This document shows positions 55,606 to 64,000 of a stretch of DNA of 64,000 nt, one piece after another; position 1 is the first letter of the stretch; each line of letters starts with the position of its first letter. A program made the position numbers and the translations under genes. The stretch spans positions 1 to 64,000 of the forward strand of contig NZ_JAIHON010000002.1 in NCBI RefSeq assembly GCF_021173675.1. The letters run 5' to 3'. This stretch comes from Streptomyces lincolnensis. Its GTDB lineage: Bacteria; Actinomycetota; Actinomycetes; Streptomycetales; Streptomycetaceae. A model generated the notes under the pieces. It saw nothing but the letters and a program-made list of their open reading frames with translations, was not told where the DNA came from and searched no databases.

Positions 55606-56262
55606 GTGGATCTCTTCTCACGCTCCTGGGCGGCGTTGCGCACGGCGGTCGCCGAACTCGCCGACGAGGATTTCGCGCGGCCGTCGGGCTGCGCCGGCTG
55701 GCTGGTGCGGGACCTGGTCTGCCATCTGGTCATCGACGCGCAGGACGTGCTGATCACCCTGGTCACCCCGGCCGGGACGGAACCGACCGTGAACGCGGTC
55801 ACCTACTGGAACGTGGGCAACGAGCGGCCCACCGGTGACGATCCGCTCGACGCGCTGATCGTCCGCCTCGCCGCCGCCTACGTGGAACCGCACCTGTTGA
55901 AGTTCCACCTCGACGACGTCGGCTCCGCCGCCGGACGCGCGGCCGAACTCGCCGACCCCGCCGCCCGGGTGAGCACCCAGGACATGGTCCTCACCGTGGG
56001 GGACTACCTCAGCGCCTACGTCCTGGAGTGGACGCTGCACCATCTCGACCTGATCGCCCACGTTCCCGGCGCCCCGGCACCGCCCGCGGCGGGCCTGGCC
56101 CGGTCCCGCGCGATGCTGGAGGAGATCGCCGGTACCGCGTTCCCGGCGTCGTTCGGCGACACGGACGTCCTGTTGGTCGGTACCGGACGCCGGGAACCGA
56201 CCGCGGCGGAGAAGGCCGAACTCGGCGCACTGGTCGAGAGGTTGCCGTTCGTCATCGGCTGA
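55606..56262 (+). CDS. DinB/mycothiol-dependent maleylpyruvate isomerase-like protein
   Basis: A 218-residue protein of the DinB/MDMPI superfamily. The N-terminal four-helix bundle includes SWAALRTAVAELADEDFARPSGCAGWLVRDLVCHLVIDAQDVL, with His in VCHL as the usual metal ligand, and VLEWTLHHLDLIAHV near 143-157 with the HHLD pair. Such proteins use mycothiol in metal-dependent transferase or isomerase reactions; the specific reaction is unknown. GTG at 55606 (VDLFSRSW); no strong ribosome site, so it may be leaderless or start upstream. Its 3' end overlaps the convergent SARP-CGNR gene by 11 bp. Confidence 0.82.
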   Translation: MDLFSRSWAALRTAVAELADEDFARPSGCAGWLVRDLVCHLVIDAQDVLITLVTPAGTEPTVNAVTYWNVGNERPTGDDPLDALIVRLAAAYVEPHLLKFHLDDVGSAAGRAAELADPAARVSTQDMVLTVGDYLSAYVLEWTLHHLDLIAHVPGAPAPPAAGLARSRAMLEEIAGTAFPASFGDTDVLLVGTGRREPTAAEKAELGALVERLPFVIG

Positions 56263-57640
56263 TCCGGCCGTCCGCTCGGGCGACACCGGCGGCCACGCAT
56301 GCGGCGCGTGCCGACTCCTCGCCGCCGCAGGTCGCCAGACTGCACCAACGGCGGCGCCCGCGCCGGTCCAGGAAGAGCCAGCCGCAGCTCTCACCGGGGC
56401 AGGCACGGATCGTGAAGCGCCGCGGATCCGCGAGCAGGTCGGCGGCGCTGCGGGCGACCGCGCGGACCGGCAGCCGCAGGTCGTCGGTGCGGGACGGCAG
56501 CCAGCGCGCGAGTCCGTCCTCGTCACGGGTGAACACCGAGGCTTTGACGGCGTCCTCCACGACGGCGGCCACCGCCTTGAACGCCCCGCCGTCGTCCGGA
56601 TCCGTCAGGCAGGTGTACAGGTGTCCGCGGAACTCCCGTGCCTCGTCCAGGGCTTCGGCGGCCTCCTCGGGATGCCGCCGCGCCCGGTCGAGGAGCCGGG
56701 CCACGGTCGCGTCGTCCGCCAGGTCCAGGTGGCCGGCCCACACCGCGAGCGTGGAGTAGGAGCGCAGCCATTCCGAGCCCGGCAGGCGGGGTCCGCGCCA
56801 GCCGGCGTAGGTGTTGCAGAACTCCAGGGCCGGGTGCCCGCTGGTGTTCCAGGGCAGCCACTCCTCGCCGACCCGTGCCGCGTAGACCGGCGCGGGGGGC
56901 CGGTCCAGACGGGGATCGGCGCGCAGTACACGCTCGTGCAGCGTGCGCAGCCCGGCGCCCGGGTCGACGCCGAACCCGGTCGCCAGCGCCCGGCTGGTGC
57001 TGCGGTACAGCTGGAGGGCGTCGGCCTGACGGCCGCCGCGGTGCAGGGCCAGCATCCGGGCGGCGACCAGCCGTTCCCGCTCGGGATGGTCCTGGACCGT
57101 CGCCATCAGCTCGGCCGCGACCCGCTCGTGCCGGCCCATGTCGAGCTGGGACTCGGCCCACTGCTCCAGTGTGGACAGGCGCATCTCGTCCAGCCGGCCG
57201 CCGAGCCGGTCACGCAGCCGGTCGTCGGCCACGTCGGCGAGCAGCGGGCCGCGCCACAGCGCGAGGGCCTCGTCGTGGAGCCGCGCCCGCTCCGCGGGAT
57301 CGCCGACGGCGGTCGCCTGCTCGACCAGGCGGACGAACTCCCGGGCGTCGATCCGATGTCCGTCGGCCTCCACGACGTAGCCGTCGGGCCGGGTGTGGAT
57401 GCGCGGTCCGTGCGGCTGGAGGGCGGTGCGCAGTCTGCCGACGTACGTGTGGACCGTGCCGCGTGCCGAGGGGGGAGCGGCGCCGTTCCAGAGGAGGTCG
57501 ATGAGGCGCGCGGTGGTCACGGTGTGGCCCGCGTGCAGCAGCAGGATCGCCAGCATGCAGCGCTCCTGGCGGCGGCTGCCCACCAGCATCGGCTGCCCGT
57601 CGTGACGGGCGTCGAACGGGCCGAGCAACCGGAACTCCAT
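56252..57640 (-). CDS. SARP/BTAD regulator fused to an ABATE-CGNR zinc-finger module
   Basis: A 462-residue composite regulator. Residues 1-95: OmpR-type winged helix (MEFRLLGPFDARHDGQPML, RLIDLLWNGAAPPSARGTVHTYVGRLRTAL). Residues 97-245: BTAD (DAREFVRLVEQATAVGDPAERARLHDEALALWRGPLLADV, RLSTLEQWAESQLDMGRHERVAAELMATV). This is the SARP layout. It continues with an ABATE domain (about 270-400: NTSGHPALEFCNTYAGWRG) and a CGNR-type zinc finger (about 412-445: CPGESCGWLFLDRRGRRRWCSLATCGG; CGNR is CGGE). Two different DNA-binding modules in one chain is unusual. ATG at 57640. Confidence 0.9.
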   Translation of the reverse strand: MEFRLLGPFDARHDGQPMLVGSRRQERCMLAILLLHAGHTVTTARLIDLLWNGAAPPSARGTVHTYVGRLRTALQPHGPRIHTRPDGYVVEADGHRIDAREFVRLVEQATAVGDPAERARLHDEALALWRGPLLADVADDRLRDRLGGRLDEMRLSTLEQWAESQLDMGRHERVAAELMATVQDHPERERLVAARMLALHRGGRQADALQLYRSTSRALATGFGVDPGAGLRTLHERVLRADPRLDRPPAPVYAARVGEEWLPWNTSGHPALEFCNTYAGWRGPRLPGSEWLRSYSTLAVWAGHLDLADDATVARLLDRARRHPEEAAEALDEAREFRGHLYTCLTDPDDGGAFKAVAAVVEDAVKASVFTRDEDGLARWLPSRTDDLRLPVRAVARSAADLLADPRRFTIRACPGESCGWLFLDRRGRRRWCSLATCGGEESARAACVAAGVARADGRISR

Positions 57641-57786
57641 GATGCGCGCAGCCTAGCGGAGCGCTCGCGCCCGACCGTGCCGACGAGCGTGGTGAGGGTT
57701 TGGTGAGCGGGAAGGGCGAGGCTGATTTCGGGCGCCGCTCGCAGGCGCCGCCCGTATCCGAACCGACCTCACCTGGGGGAAGACCC

Positions 57787-58332
57787 ATGCGACGAGCCGT
57801 CGTTGCCCTGCCCGCCCTTGCCGCCGTGCTCCTGGGCGCGGTGCCCGCATCAGCCGTGTCCGCATCAGCCGTGCCTGCCTCGGCCGTGTCCGCCGCGACG
57901 GCCGAGGGGTGGGAACCGGCGCCCGCCACGCCCTGGGACGTCCCGGCGGGCGCCCGGTGCGACTTCCCCGTCCACGGTGAACCCGTCGTGGACGAGGTGG
58001 TGCGACGGGTGCTGGCCGTCGGCCCGGACGGTTCGCCGAAGCGGGTCGCCTACAAGGGGGATCTGGTGGTGCGGGTCACCAACACCGACTCCGGTGCCTC
58101 CCATGACGCGGACGCGAGTGGCACGGCCGTCGTCGACTACGGCGCGGACGGTTCCCAGACGTGGTTCGTACGCGGCCCGGTGCTGGTCGGGGTGGGGGAG
58201 AACGGCGGCAATCTGCCGCGCGGCCTGTACCTCGTCGACGGGGTGTACACCCTGCACATCGGCCCGACCGGCTACAAGACCGTGGCCATGGCGCACGGCA
58301 CGGTGGACGAGCTGTGCTCGCACATCGACTGA
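57787..58332 (+). CDS. Small secreted protein with repeat-containing signal region
   Basis: A 181-residue exported protein. The hydrophobic signal MRRAVVALPALAAVLLGAVP runs into three near-identical five-residue units (SAVSA, SAVPA, SAVSA) encoded by three 15-bp repeats. The mature part (CDFPVHGEPVVDEVVRRVLAVGPDGSPKRVAYKGDLVVRVTNTDSG, MAHGTVDELCSHID) has one Cys near each end, suggesting a disulphide-closed beta domain, and resembles abundant Streptomyces secreted proteins of unknown function. ATG at 57787 after GGGGGAAGA. A strong terminator follows immediately after the stop. Confidence 0.78.
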   Translation: MRRAVVALPALAAVLLGAVPASAVSASAVPASAVSAATAEGWEPAPATPWDVPAGARCDFPVHGEPVVDEVVRRVLAVGPDGSPKRVAYKGDLVVRVTNTDSGASHDADASGTAVVDYGADGSQTWFVRGPVLVGVGENGGNLPRGLYLVDGVYTLHIGPTGYKTVAMAHGTVDELCSHID

Positions 58333-58365
58333 CAGGGCGGCCCCCGCGTGCGGGAGCCGCCCTGT
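58332..58365. terminator. Bidirectional terminator hairpin
   Basis: ACAGGGCGGC (58332-58341) and perfect complement GCCGCCCTGT (58356-58365). The loop can pair further (CCCGC-GT-GCGGG). It overlaps the stop codon of the secreted-protein gene and sits 16 bp from the end of the convergent GH43 gene. Confidence 0.85.
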
Positions 58366-58380
58366 CGGTGGGATGTGCCG

Positions 58381-61300
58381 TCAGCGGTCGCCGAGGGCGA
58401 TGACGCCGGTGATCCTCGCGCCGGTGGTGTTGTCGTAGAGGACGTCACCGCCGGACTTCTTCCAGATCCTGACGCGGAAGGTGTCCGGGCCGTCGGTCGC
58501 GGTGATCCGGAAGGCGTAGCCACCGACGCCGTTCACCGTGCCGGAACCCTGGTACACGGCCTGGGAGCCGGTGACCACGAGCCAGTCGGAGCCGGTGGAG
58601 CGGAACGTCAGCTTGGCGGGGCCGAAGTCGAGGGTGGCCCGGCCGAGCGGGGTGACCGCTCCCTTCGTGTAGGCCGCGGCGAAGGAGAAGGCGGCCTTGC
58701 CGGTCAGGGCGGGCTTGGCCGGGTGGGCCCCGGCCGGGGAGGTGAAGACCCCGGCACCGAACACGGGCCCGGCCGAGCGGTCGTACACGATCAGCTCGGG
58801 GAGCGTCCTGCTGTCCGAGGCGCCGTCGTCGTCGGTGACGGTGACCACCGGACGGCGGATGCCCGCCTTGGTGTAGGCGTGCTCGGTGCGGCAGCCGGAG
58901 GCGGTGACGGTGCCGGCCCGCGGCTCGGTGCCGTCCTTCCAGTCGACCACGCAGGTGTGGCTGTCGCCGCTGCCCGCGTCGGTGAACCCGGCGGTGACGA
59001 CGGCCCGCCCGCCGACCGAGACCGGGGAGTCCGGGCCCGTGGCGGAGGTGAGGGCCGGTGCCGCGTTGGCCACCGTGACGGTCGCCCGGTCGCTGCTGCC
59101 GCCGCCGGTCAGGGTGACCCGGTAGGTGCCGTCGTCGGTGCAGGTGAGCGTAGTCGAGGCGGCACCGGCGTCGGCGAAGGCGCAGGGCGCCCCCTCCTCG
59201 GCCGTCCACCGCGCGCCGCCCGCTCCGGAGACCGTGCCGTTCAGCCGGATCGCGTCGCCCTCCGTGCCGCTCGCGTCCGGACCGGCGTGGACGACGGTCA
59301 CCGGGCCGATGCCCGTCAGCGTCGGCACGACCTTCTTGATCAGGCCGTCGGCGTCGAACTCCAGCTTGTCCAGGGTGGTTTCGCGGTGCGTGCCGTCTCC
59401 GCCGGGGATGGCGAACCGGTGGTAGGCGATGTACCAGTCGTCGCTGTTCGGCACCTGCACGACCGAGTGGTGGCCGGGGCCCTTGATGCCGAGGGAGAGG
59501 TCCTTCTCCAGGATCACGCCGTGCTTGGTCCACGGGCCGGTGGGGGAGGGGCCGGTGGCGTAGGCGACCCGGTAGTTCTCGTCGCGGGTGTCGTTCTCCG
59601 ACCACATGAAGTAGTAGGTGCCCTTGCGCTTCACGACGAACGTGCCCTCGTTGTAGCCGCTGGGCGTGATGTCCTTCATCTTCGTGAGGTCGAGGGAGGT
59701 CATGTCGTCGTTCAGCGGGGCGACATAGGCGCGGCCGTTGCCCCAGTAGAGGTACTGCTGCCCGTCGTCGTCCGTGAACACGGCCGGGTCGATCATCTGG
59801 CCGCTGAACTGGCCCGCCTTCAGCAGCGGCTTGCCCAGCGCGTCCTTGAACGGTCCGGTCGGCGAGTCGGACACCGCGACGCCGATGTTGGCGTCGGCGC
59901 AGAAGTAGAAGTAGTACTTCCCGTCCTTCTCCGTCATCGCCGGCGCCCAGGCCCTGCTGTCGGCCCAGGAGACGTCCGGACCGAGGTCGAGGATGACGCC
60001 GTGGTCCTTCCAGTGGACCAGGTCGGTGGAGGAGTACGCCTTGAACCGCGTGCCGCTCCAGCCCTCGAAGCCGTCGGTGGTCGGGTACAGGTAGAAGGTG
60101 TCGCCGAACCGCACGATGTTCGGGTCGGCGTTGAGCCCGGGCAGGGACGGGGTCCTCATGACCAGCGCGGAGACGGTCCAGGTCCGCTTCTTGCCGTCGG
60201 ACCCGGTCACCTCGTACGTCACCGGCTTGCCGAAGTCCTGGACGCTGCCGGAGGCGGGGCTGATCGCCGCTCCCTCGGCGAGGGCGAACTCCGGGGCCAG
60301 TGCGGTGAGATCGGTGCCCTCCTTCATCGGCAGCGTGATCCTGCTGTTGGCGTTGTCGATGAGCGCGTCGACCTTGAGCGCGGGGTGCGTCGCCCTGGCG
60401 ATGCCCGCCGTGTTGCCACTGAGCGCCATGACCTCGGCGCCCGACAGGGCCCGGTCGTAGACGCGGAAGTCGTCGACCTCACCGCCGAAGTACGGGTCGG
60501 CCGCGTACAGGGACCGGCCGATGTAGCCGCTGTAGTCCTTGGCGGCGTCGTACAGCTCCGAGGGTTTGATGGTGGTCGTCGTCCGGGCCACCTCGACGCC
60601 GTCGGCATAGAGGACCATCGTGCCGGTGGCGCCGTCGAGCGTCACCGTGACGTGCCTCCACTGGCCGGGCGTGAGCTGCGAGCCACCCGTCAGCTTCGAC
60701 TCCGCCGACCAACTAGCCTTCGTGATGGCCGAGTAGAGGCTGGAGCCGCCGTTGGAGGGAGTGGCGAAGAGGTACTTGTCGCTGTCCGGCCCGAGCCCGA
60801 ACAGCCACTGGAAGCCGCTGCCGCCCTTCCACTTGGCGTACGTCGAGACGGTGATGCTGTCGGCGTCCTTCAGCACGCCGTTCGGGATCTTGACGTAGGG
60901 GGAGGTGGTGGCGTCGCCGGACATCTTGAACGAGCCGCCGTGCACGCCGGTCCCGAACTCGGGGGTGCGGACGTAGGTGCCGTGGTGGCCGTGGCCGCTG
61001 GAGTCACGGACGATGCTGCCGCCGGTCTCGTCGAAGTCGTAGCGCAGGAGCAGGTCGGCCGGGACGTCGGGGCCCTCCTCCGACACGGTGACCTGGGCCC
61101 GGACCGGGATCGCGGTACCGTCCGGCAGGCTGCCGGTCACGGTGAAGGTGCCGGCCTGCGCGTACTGCGATGCCGGTATGTCCTCCCAGGTCACGGCGAC
61201 GGGGCGCTTGACGCCGTCGGCGTACTCGGCGATCACCGTGACCGGCAGGACCGGCGCCCGGCCGATCTTCGTGCGCACGGTGACGTCCTCGACACTCCGC

Positions 61301-63576
61301 ACGATCTGGTCGGGCTGGTAGGCGCGCAGCAGCCGGTCGTACTCGGCCTGGGTGACCGGCAGCACCGTGCCGTGGCGCGGCTTGGACGGCAGGTCGTAGT
61401 CGGTGGACGGCGTCCAGGTCCCCGAGGCGAGGTCCGTCGTCTCGAACGGGATGTAGCCGCGGCCGCCGAACTCGTCCAGGAACGCGTACCACTTCTCCTC
61501 GGTGTTCGACTTGAACACCAGCGGGCCTTCGGCGGCGCTCATCGCGCCCTTGCCGATGCCCTCGGCGACCGCGGTCCAGTTCGTGTTCAGGACCGAGTCG
61601 CTCTGCTCCTGGAAGATGAACTTGCTGTTGGGGGTGGAGGAGGTGTTGTTCCGCTCGTCCTTGGAGAGGCGGTAGTAGGTGCCGTCGTGCTGGATCATCG
61701 TGGAGTCGATGACCGAGTAGCCGCGGTCGATCCACACCTTGGGCTCGCTGAAGGTGTAGAAGTCCCGGGTCGTCGCGTACATCATGCGGTTGTACGTGTC
61801 GCCGGAGTGCGCCTCGTTGTCGTACAGCTTCGACGCCCAGAACACCACGTACTCGCCGAGCTTCGCGTCGTAGAACGCCTCCGGCGCCCAGGTGTTGCCC
61901 GCGCTGTCGGGCGAGACCTTCACCAGCCGCTGGTTCGTCCAGTGGACCAGGTCGGTGGACTCCCAGACCATGATGGACTTGCTGCCGGTGCGCTGGGAGG
62001 CGTCCCAGTCGCCGTTTCCGTAGATCCTCAGGTCGGTGGCGATCTGGTAGAACTTGTCGCCCTCGGGGGAGCGGATGATGAACGGGTCGCGCAGGCCCTT
62101 CTCGCCGAGCGTGGACGTCAGGACCGGCTTGCCCTCGTTCAACTCCCGCCATTTCAACGGGTCGTTGCCCTTGCTCAGGGCCGCGTAGAGCTGCTCGCCG
62201 TCCGAGGTGCCCTCACCGGTGAAGTAGCTGAACATGTAGCCCTTGAGGGCCTGTTGCGCGGGCAGTTCGGGGACCTTCGCGGAGAAGAGGCGGGTCGCCC
62301 TCGCCTCGCCTTTGGTGACGGTGGCGGTCAGCTCGACGGTCGTGGCGCCCTCGCCGTGCGCGGGGCGGTTGACCACGCCGTCGGCGGAGACGACATCGGC
62401 GTTCGCGGAGGACCAGGCGACCTCGGTGCCGTACATACCGCGTGCGGGGAGGGTGAGGTTGCCGCGCACGTCGTCGAGGTTGTGGACCGTGAGGGCCTGC
62501 GCGGCCTGTTCGGTGGCCGCCCGGTCGTCGAGTTCCGGCAGGACGGTGACGTCGAAGGACTTGGTGTCGGTGACGGTGCCCTTCTTCAGGGTCGCCGTGA
62601 GCGTGGCGTGGCCGTCGGGCTCGCCGGCGGCGGGGCGGGTGACCTTGCCGGTGGCGGAGACCACGGCGGTGTTGTCGCTGGCCCAGCCGATGCTGGAGCC
62701 GCCCGCCGTCCCGACCTTCGGCAGGTCCAGGTCGCCGGTGACCGCGCCGGTGTCGCCGAGGCTCAGCGCGGACCTGTCGTCGGCGACGCCCTGTGTGGCG
62801 ACCGGCAGGGCCAGCTGCCCGACCTCGGAGGCATCCAGCGCCCGGTCGTAGACCCGGAAGTCACGGAGCCTGCCCTTGAAGAGCTTGTCGCCCGAATAGA
62901 CCGACTTGCCGAGGAAGTTGGCGGTGGTGGCGCCGGAGCCGATCGCGCCGGGTGTGATGGTGACCGCTGTGTTGCGGCCGACCTCGACACCGTCCTCGTA
63001 GAGCACACCGGTGTTCCCGGTCTGGGTGTAGGTGAGGTGCTTCCACACCGCGCGGGTCAGGTTGTGCGAGTCGGAGGGCCTGGTGGTCTGTTCCGTCGAC
63101 CAGTTGCCGGTCGCGATCGAGGTGCGCAGGGAGTTGCCGGTGGTGAACAGGTACCCGTCGCCGTTGCTCCCGCTGGAGTTGCCGAAGCCGTAGATGAAGT
63201 ACGGCGTCGTCTGCGCGGAGTCGATCAGCACGTCCGTCGAGACGGTGATCGCGTCCATGCCCTTCATGACGTCGTCCGGCACCTTCACATAAGTGTCGGA
63301 GCCGTTGAAGGCGAGCCCCTGACCGGTGCCCGACCAGTCGGCGGTCCCGTTCACCGTGCCGTCACGGCCGTGGCCGGAGGCGTCGGTGACGGTGCTGCCG
63401 GAGGCGCCGTCGAGTTTGTACCAGAGGGCCAGTCCCTCGGTGACGTCCGCGGCCTCGGCCGCCTGGGTGGGAGCGACGGGAGCGGCGAGGCCCAGGAACA
63501 ACGACGCGACGGTCAGGCCGGCGAGGCGGCCCGCCCAGCGTCTCGCGCGACCGCGCGGACGTGCGATGTACGTCAT
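58381..63576 (-). CDS. Secreted double-GH43 glycosidase with LamG, Ig-like and PKD domains
   Basis: A 1731-residue exported enzyme with a signal peptide at about 1-42 (Arg-rich start, cleavage after TQA). Order: LamG/concanavalin-like (about 50-225); two bacterial Ig-like repeats (about 235-410, each ending in LTATLKKGTV/ELTATVTKGEA type strands); first GH43 domain (about 430-760, KGLRDPFIIRSPEGDKFYQIATDLR, NTWAPEAF, AEGPLVFK); Big_4 linker (VTVRTKIGRAPVLPVTVIAEYADG); second LamG (about 860-1070); second GH43 (about 1150-1440, GLNADPNIVRFGDTFYLYP, MIDPAVFTDDDGQQYLYWG, GYNEGTFVVKRKGTYYFMWSEND); PKD/Ig-like tail. Probably degrades arabinan or arabinoxylan side chains. ATG at 63574-63576. Confidence 0.92.
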   Translation of the reverse strand: MTYIARPRGRARRWAGRLAGLTVASLFLGLAAPVAPTQAAEAADVTEGLALWYKLDGASGSTVTDASGHGRDGTVNGTADWSGTGQGLAFNGSDTYVKVPDDVMKGMDAITVSTDVLIDSAQTTPYFIYGFGNSSGSNGDGYLFTTGNSLRTSIATGNWSTEQTTRPSDSHNLTRAVWKHLTYTQTGNTGVLYEDGVEVGRNTAVTITPGAIGSGATTANFLGKSVYSGDKLFKGRLRDFRVYDRALDASEVGQLALPVATQGVADDRSALSLGDTGAVTGDLDLPKVGTAGGSSIGWASDNTAVVSATGKVTRPAAGEPDGHATLTATLKKGTVTDTKSFDVTVLPELDDRAATEQAAQALTVHNLDDVRGNLTLPARGMYGTEVAWSSANADVVSADGVVNRPAHGEGATTVELTATVTKGEARATRLFSAKVPELPAQQALKGYMFSYFTGEGTSDGEQLYAALSKGNDPLKWRELNEGKPVLTSTLGEKGLRDPFIIRSPEGDKFYQIATDLRIYGNGDWDASQRTGSKSIMVWESTDLVHWTNQRLVKVSPDSAGNTWAPEAFYDAKLGEYVVFWASKLYDNEAHSGDTYNRMMYATTRDFYTFSEPKVWIDRGYSVIDSTMIQHDGTYYRLSKDERNNTSSTPNSKFIFQEQSDSVLNTNWTAVAEGIGKGAMSAAEGPLVFKSNTEEKWYAFLDEFGGRGYIPFETTDLASGTWTPSTDYDLPSKPRHGTVLPVTQAEYDRLLRAYQPDQIVRSVEDVTVRTKIGRAPVLPVTVIAEYADGVKRPVAVTWEDIPASQYAQAGTFTVTGSLPDGTAIPVRAQVTVSEEGPDVPADLLLRYDFDETGGSIVRDSSGHGHHGTYVRTPEFGTGVHGGSFKMSGDATTSPYVKIPNGVLKDADSITVSTYAKWKGGSGFQWLFGLGPDSDKYLFATPSNGGSSLYSAITKASWSAESKLTGGSQLTPGQWRHVTVTLDGATGTMVLYADGVEVARTTTTIKPSELYDAAKDYSGYIGRSLYAADPYFGGEVDDFRVYDRALSGAEVMALSGNTAGIARATHPALKVDALIDNANSRITLPMKEGTDLTALAPEFALAEGAAISPASGSVQDFGKPVTYEVTGSDGKKRTWTVSALVMRTPSLPGLNADPNIVRFGDTFYLYPTTDGFEGWSGTRFKAYSSTDLVHWKDHGVILDLGPDVSWADSRAWAPAMTEKDGKYYFYFCADANIGVAVSDSPTGPFKDALGKPLLKAGQFSGQMIDPAVFTDDDGQQYLYWGNGRAYVAPLNDDMTSLDLTKMKDITPSGYNEGTFVVKRKGTYYFMWSENDTRDENYRVAYATGPSPTGPWTKHGVILEKDLSLGIKGPGHHSVVQVPNSDDWYIAYHRFAIPGGDGTHRETTLDKLEFDADGLIKKVVPTLTGIGPVTVVHAGPDASGTEGDAIRLNGTVSGAGGARWTAEEGAPCAFADAGAASTTLTCTDDGTYRVTLTGGGSSDRATVTVANAAPALTSATGPDSPVSVGGRAVVTAGFTDAGSGDSHTCVVDWKDGTEPRAGTVTASGCRTEHAYTKAGIRRPVVTVTDDDGASDSRTLPELIVYDRSAGPVFGAGVFTSPAGAHPAKPALTGKAAFSFAAAYTKGAVTPLGRATLDFGPAKLTFRSTGSDWLVVTGSQAVYQGSGTVNGVGGYAFRITATDGPDTFRVRIWKKSGGDVLYDNTTGARITGVIALGDR

Positions 63577-63607
63577 GTGGGGTTTCCCTGCTGAGGCATG
63601 GCTGACG

Positions 63608-63653
63608 GAGGAAGGGCGGAAGGCAAGCGGAAGGCAAGGGGAAGGCAAGGGGG
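63608..63653. repeat. Short GGAAGGCAAG repeats in GH43 leader
   Basis: About four units of GGAAGGCAAG or a variant follow each other upstream of the GH43 start codon; each carries a purine stretch resembling a ribosome-binding site. No separate gene is seen in the 320-bp gap between 63577 and 63896. Confidence 0.6.
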
Positions 63654-63754
63654 AAGTGCGCCGAGAACGGGCGCCCTGGCCAGGGGCGCCCTGTCGTTTC
63701 GGCTGTGTCACGTCGTGTTGCGAGAGTGTCAATCGCCTGGTGGTGCACCGTCAA

Positions 63755-63787
63755 GAGGTTTCGAACGATGTCCGGCAGGTCGAACGA
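63755..63787. promoter_or_regulatory. Operator-like motif of the GH43 gene shared with the metalloprotease gene
   Basis: On the minus strand CATCGTTCGAAACCTC (63755-63770) is identical to 47392-47407 upstream of the metalloprotease and is followed directly by TTGACG (63749-63754), a -35-like hexamer. A second TCGTTCGA half-site lies at 63780-63787, 19 bp from the first. Confidence 0.75.
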
Positions 63788-63790
63788 CCG

Positions 63791-63858
63791 GCGTCCTCCC
63801 GTCCTCCCGTCCTCCCGTCCCGCCGCCCCGCGTCCTCCCGCCCCGCGTCCTCCCGTGC
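63791..63858. repeat. Low-complexity CGTCCTCCC repeats
   Basis: CGTCCTCCC recurs five or six times with CCGCCCCG variants between the GH43 operator and the neighbouring hydrolase stop codon. The strand asymmetry (pyrimidine-rich) is marked. Probably replication-slippage sequence with no coding role. Confidence 0.7.
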
Positions 63859-63896
63859 CGTCGGCCGGAGTTGCGCGCCGCCTCGGGTGCCGGGCG

Positions 63897-64000
63897 TCAG
63901 CCCTGCTGCCGGAGGAAGGCGACCAGCGCCGCGGTCAGCTGCGCGGGCGCGTCCTCCTGGACGAGGTGACCGGCACCGGGGATGGGTTCGAAGCGTGCGT
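63897..64000 (-). CDS. C-terminus of an alpha/beta hydrolase, cut off by window end
   Basis: The last 33 codons of a gene entering from beyond 64000, ending with TGA at 63897-63899. It reads FEPIPGAGHLVQEDAPAQLT then AALVAFLRQQG. GAGHLVQEDAP carries the catalytic His of the alpha/beta hydrolase fold (haloalkane dehalogenase/epoxide hydrolase-like endings). Nothing more can be said about activity. Confidence 0.75.
   Translation of the reverse strand, partial: ARFEPIPGAGHLVQEDAPAQLTAALVAFLRQQG

Noticed and set aside
58348..63594. A 1748-codon plus-strand open frame opposite the GH43 gene
   Set aside because: Composition is a complement-strand shadow of high-GC codon bias (long Gly/Val/Arg/Asp runs, no motifs), while the minus strand gives a coherent multi-domain enzyme with signal peptide.
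63791..63858. Repeats near the window end as a CRISPR array
   Set aside because: Units are 9 bp and contiguous with no unique spacers; this is low-complexity sequence.

Overview
The window is a very GC-rich actinobacterial chromosome segment, almost certainly Streptomyces. The supporting signs are dense genes with strongly G/C-biased third codon positions, many GTG starts and 4-bp start/stop overlaps, SARP, AraC and XRE-MmyB type regulators, large secreted hydrolases, a rare TTA codon in a regulator, and an intergenic palindromic element that I recall as common in Streptomyces. I see no rRNA, convincing tRNA, CRISPR array, prophage or transposase. It reads as chromosomal arm or accessory-type content: many small self-contained transport, resistance and regulation modules rather than one large pathway.

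Layout. 1-4 kb: cut-off esterase, a GTG-started XRE/NB-ARC/TPR regulator, and a convergent AraC regulator carrying a TTA codon. 4-6.4 kb: membrane proteins. 6.4-9.5 kb: a three-gene ABC importer behind a cobalamin riboswitch, so a vitamin B12 importer. 9.5-12.8 kb: acetyltransferase, a candidate structured RNA with a strong terminator, a secreted esterase and a flavodoxin-like reductase. 12.8-18.1 kb: a two-component system divergent from a MacB/FtsX-type ABC exporter. 18.1-22.4 kb: a stand-alone AlaRS catalytic domain, an arginase-family enzyme behind tandem repeats, and a CGNR regulator divergent from an EamA exporter with a fused Cys-rich tail. 22.4-28.6 kb: Tat-type carbonic anhydrase, DUF485/ActP-like acetate symporter, YceI protein, and an XRE/SDR divergent pair. 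28.6-32.5 kb: a four-gene operon (XRE regulator, ImmA/IrrE-like metalloprotein, MAB_1171c-type multi-TM protein, FAD monooxygenase) under a near-ideal operator. 32.5-47.3 kb: oxidoreductases, S9 peptidase, orphan sulfonate-type binding lipoprotein, NDH-2-like flavoprotein, VOC protein, UvrA-like ABC protein and a secreted metalloprotease. 47.5-53.2 kb: dpp/opp-type peptide importer with permease and ATPase fused. 53.5-55.5 kb: HxlR regulator and a rifamycin monooxygenase (rox) preceded by a rifamycin-associated element (RAE). 55.6-58.3 kb: DinB-like protein, SARP-CGNR fusion, small secreted protein. 58.4-63.6 kb: a 1731-residue secreted double-GH43 protein. 63.9-64 kb: end of another hydrolase.

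How the parts work together. The best-supported functional links come from DNA signals: B12 riboswitch plus importer; RAE plus rox; a double palindrome overlapping the promoter of the XRE/ImmA operon; palindromes upstream of the DMT-GNAT pair; and an identical 16-bp motif upstream of both the secreted metalloprotease and the GH43 enzyme, suggesting shared control of extracellular degradation. The least understood element is the XRE-ImmA-MAB_1171c-FAD monooxygenase operon, which is the best candidate here for an undescribed system.
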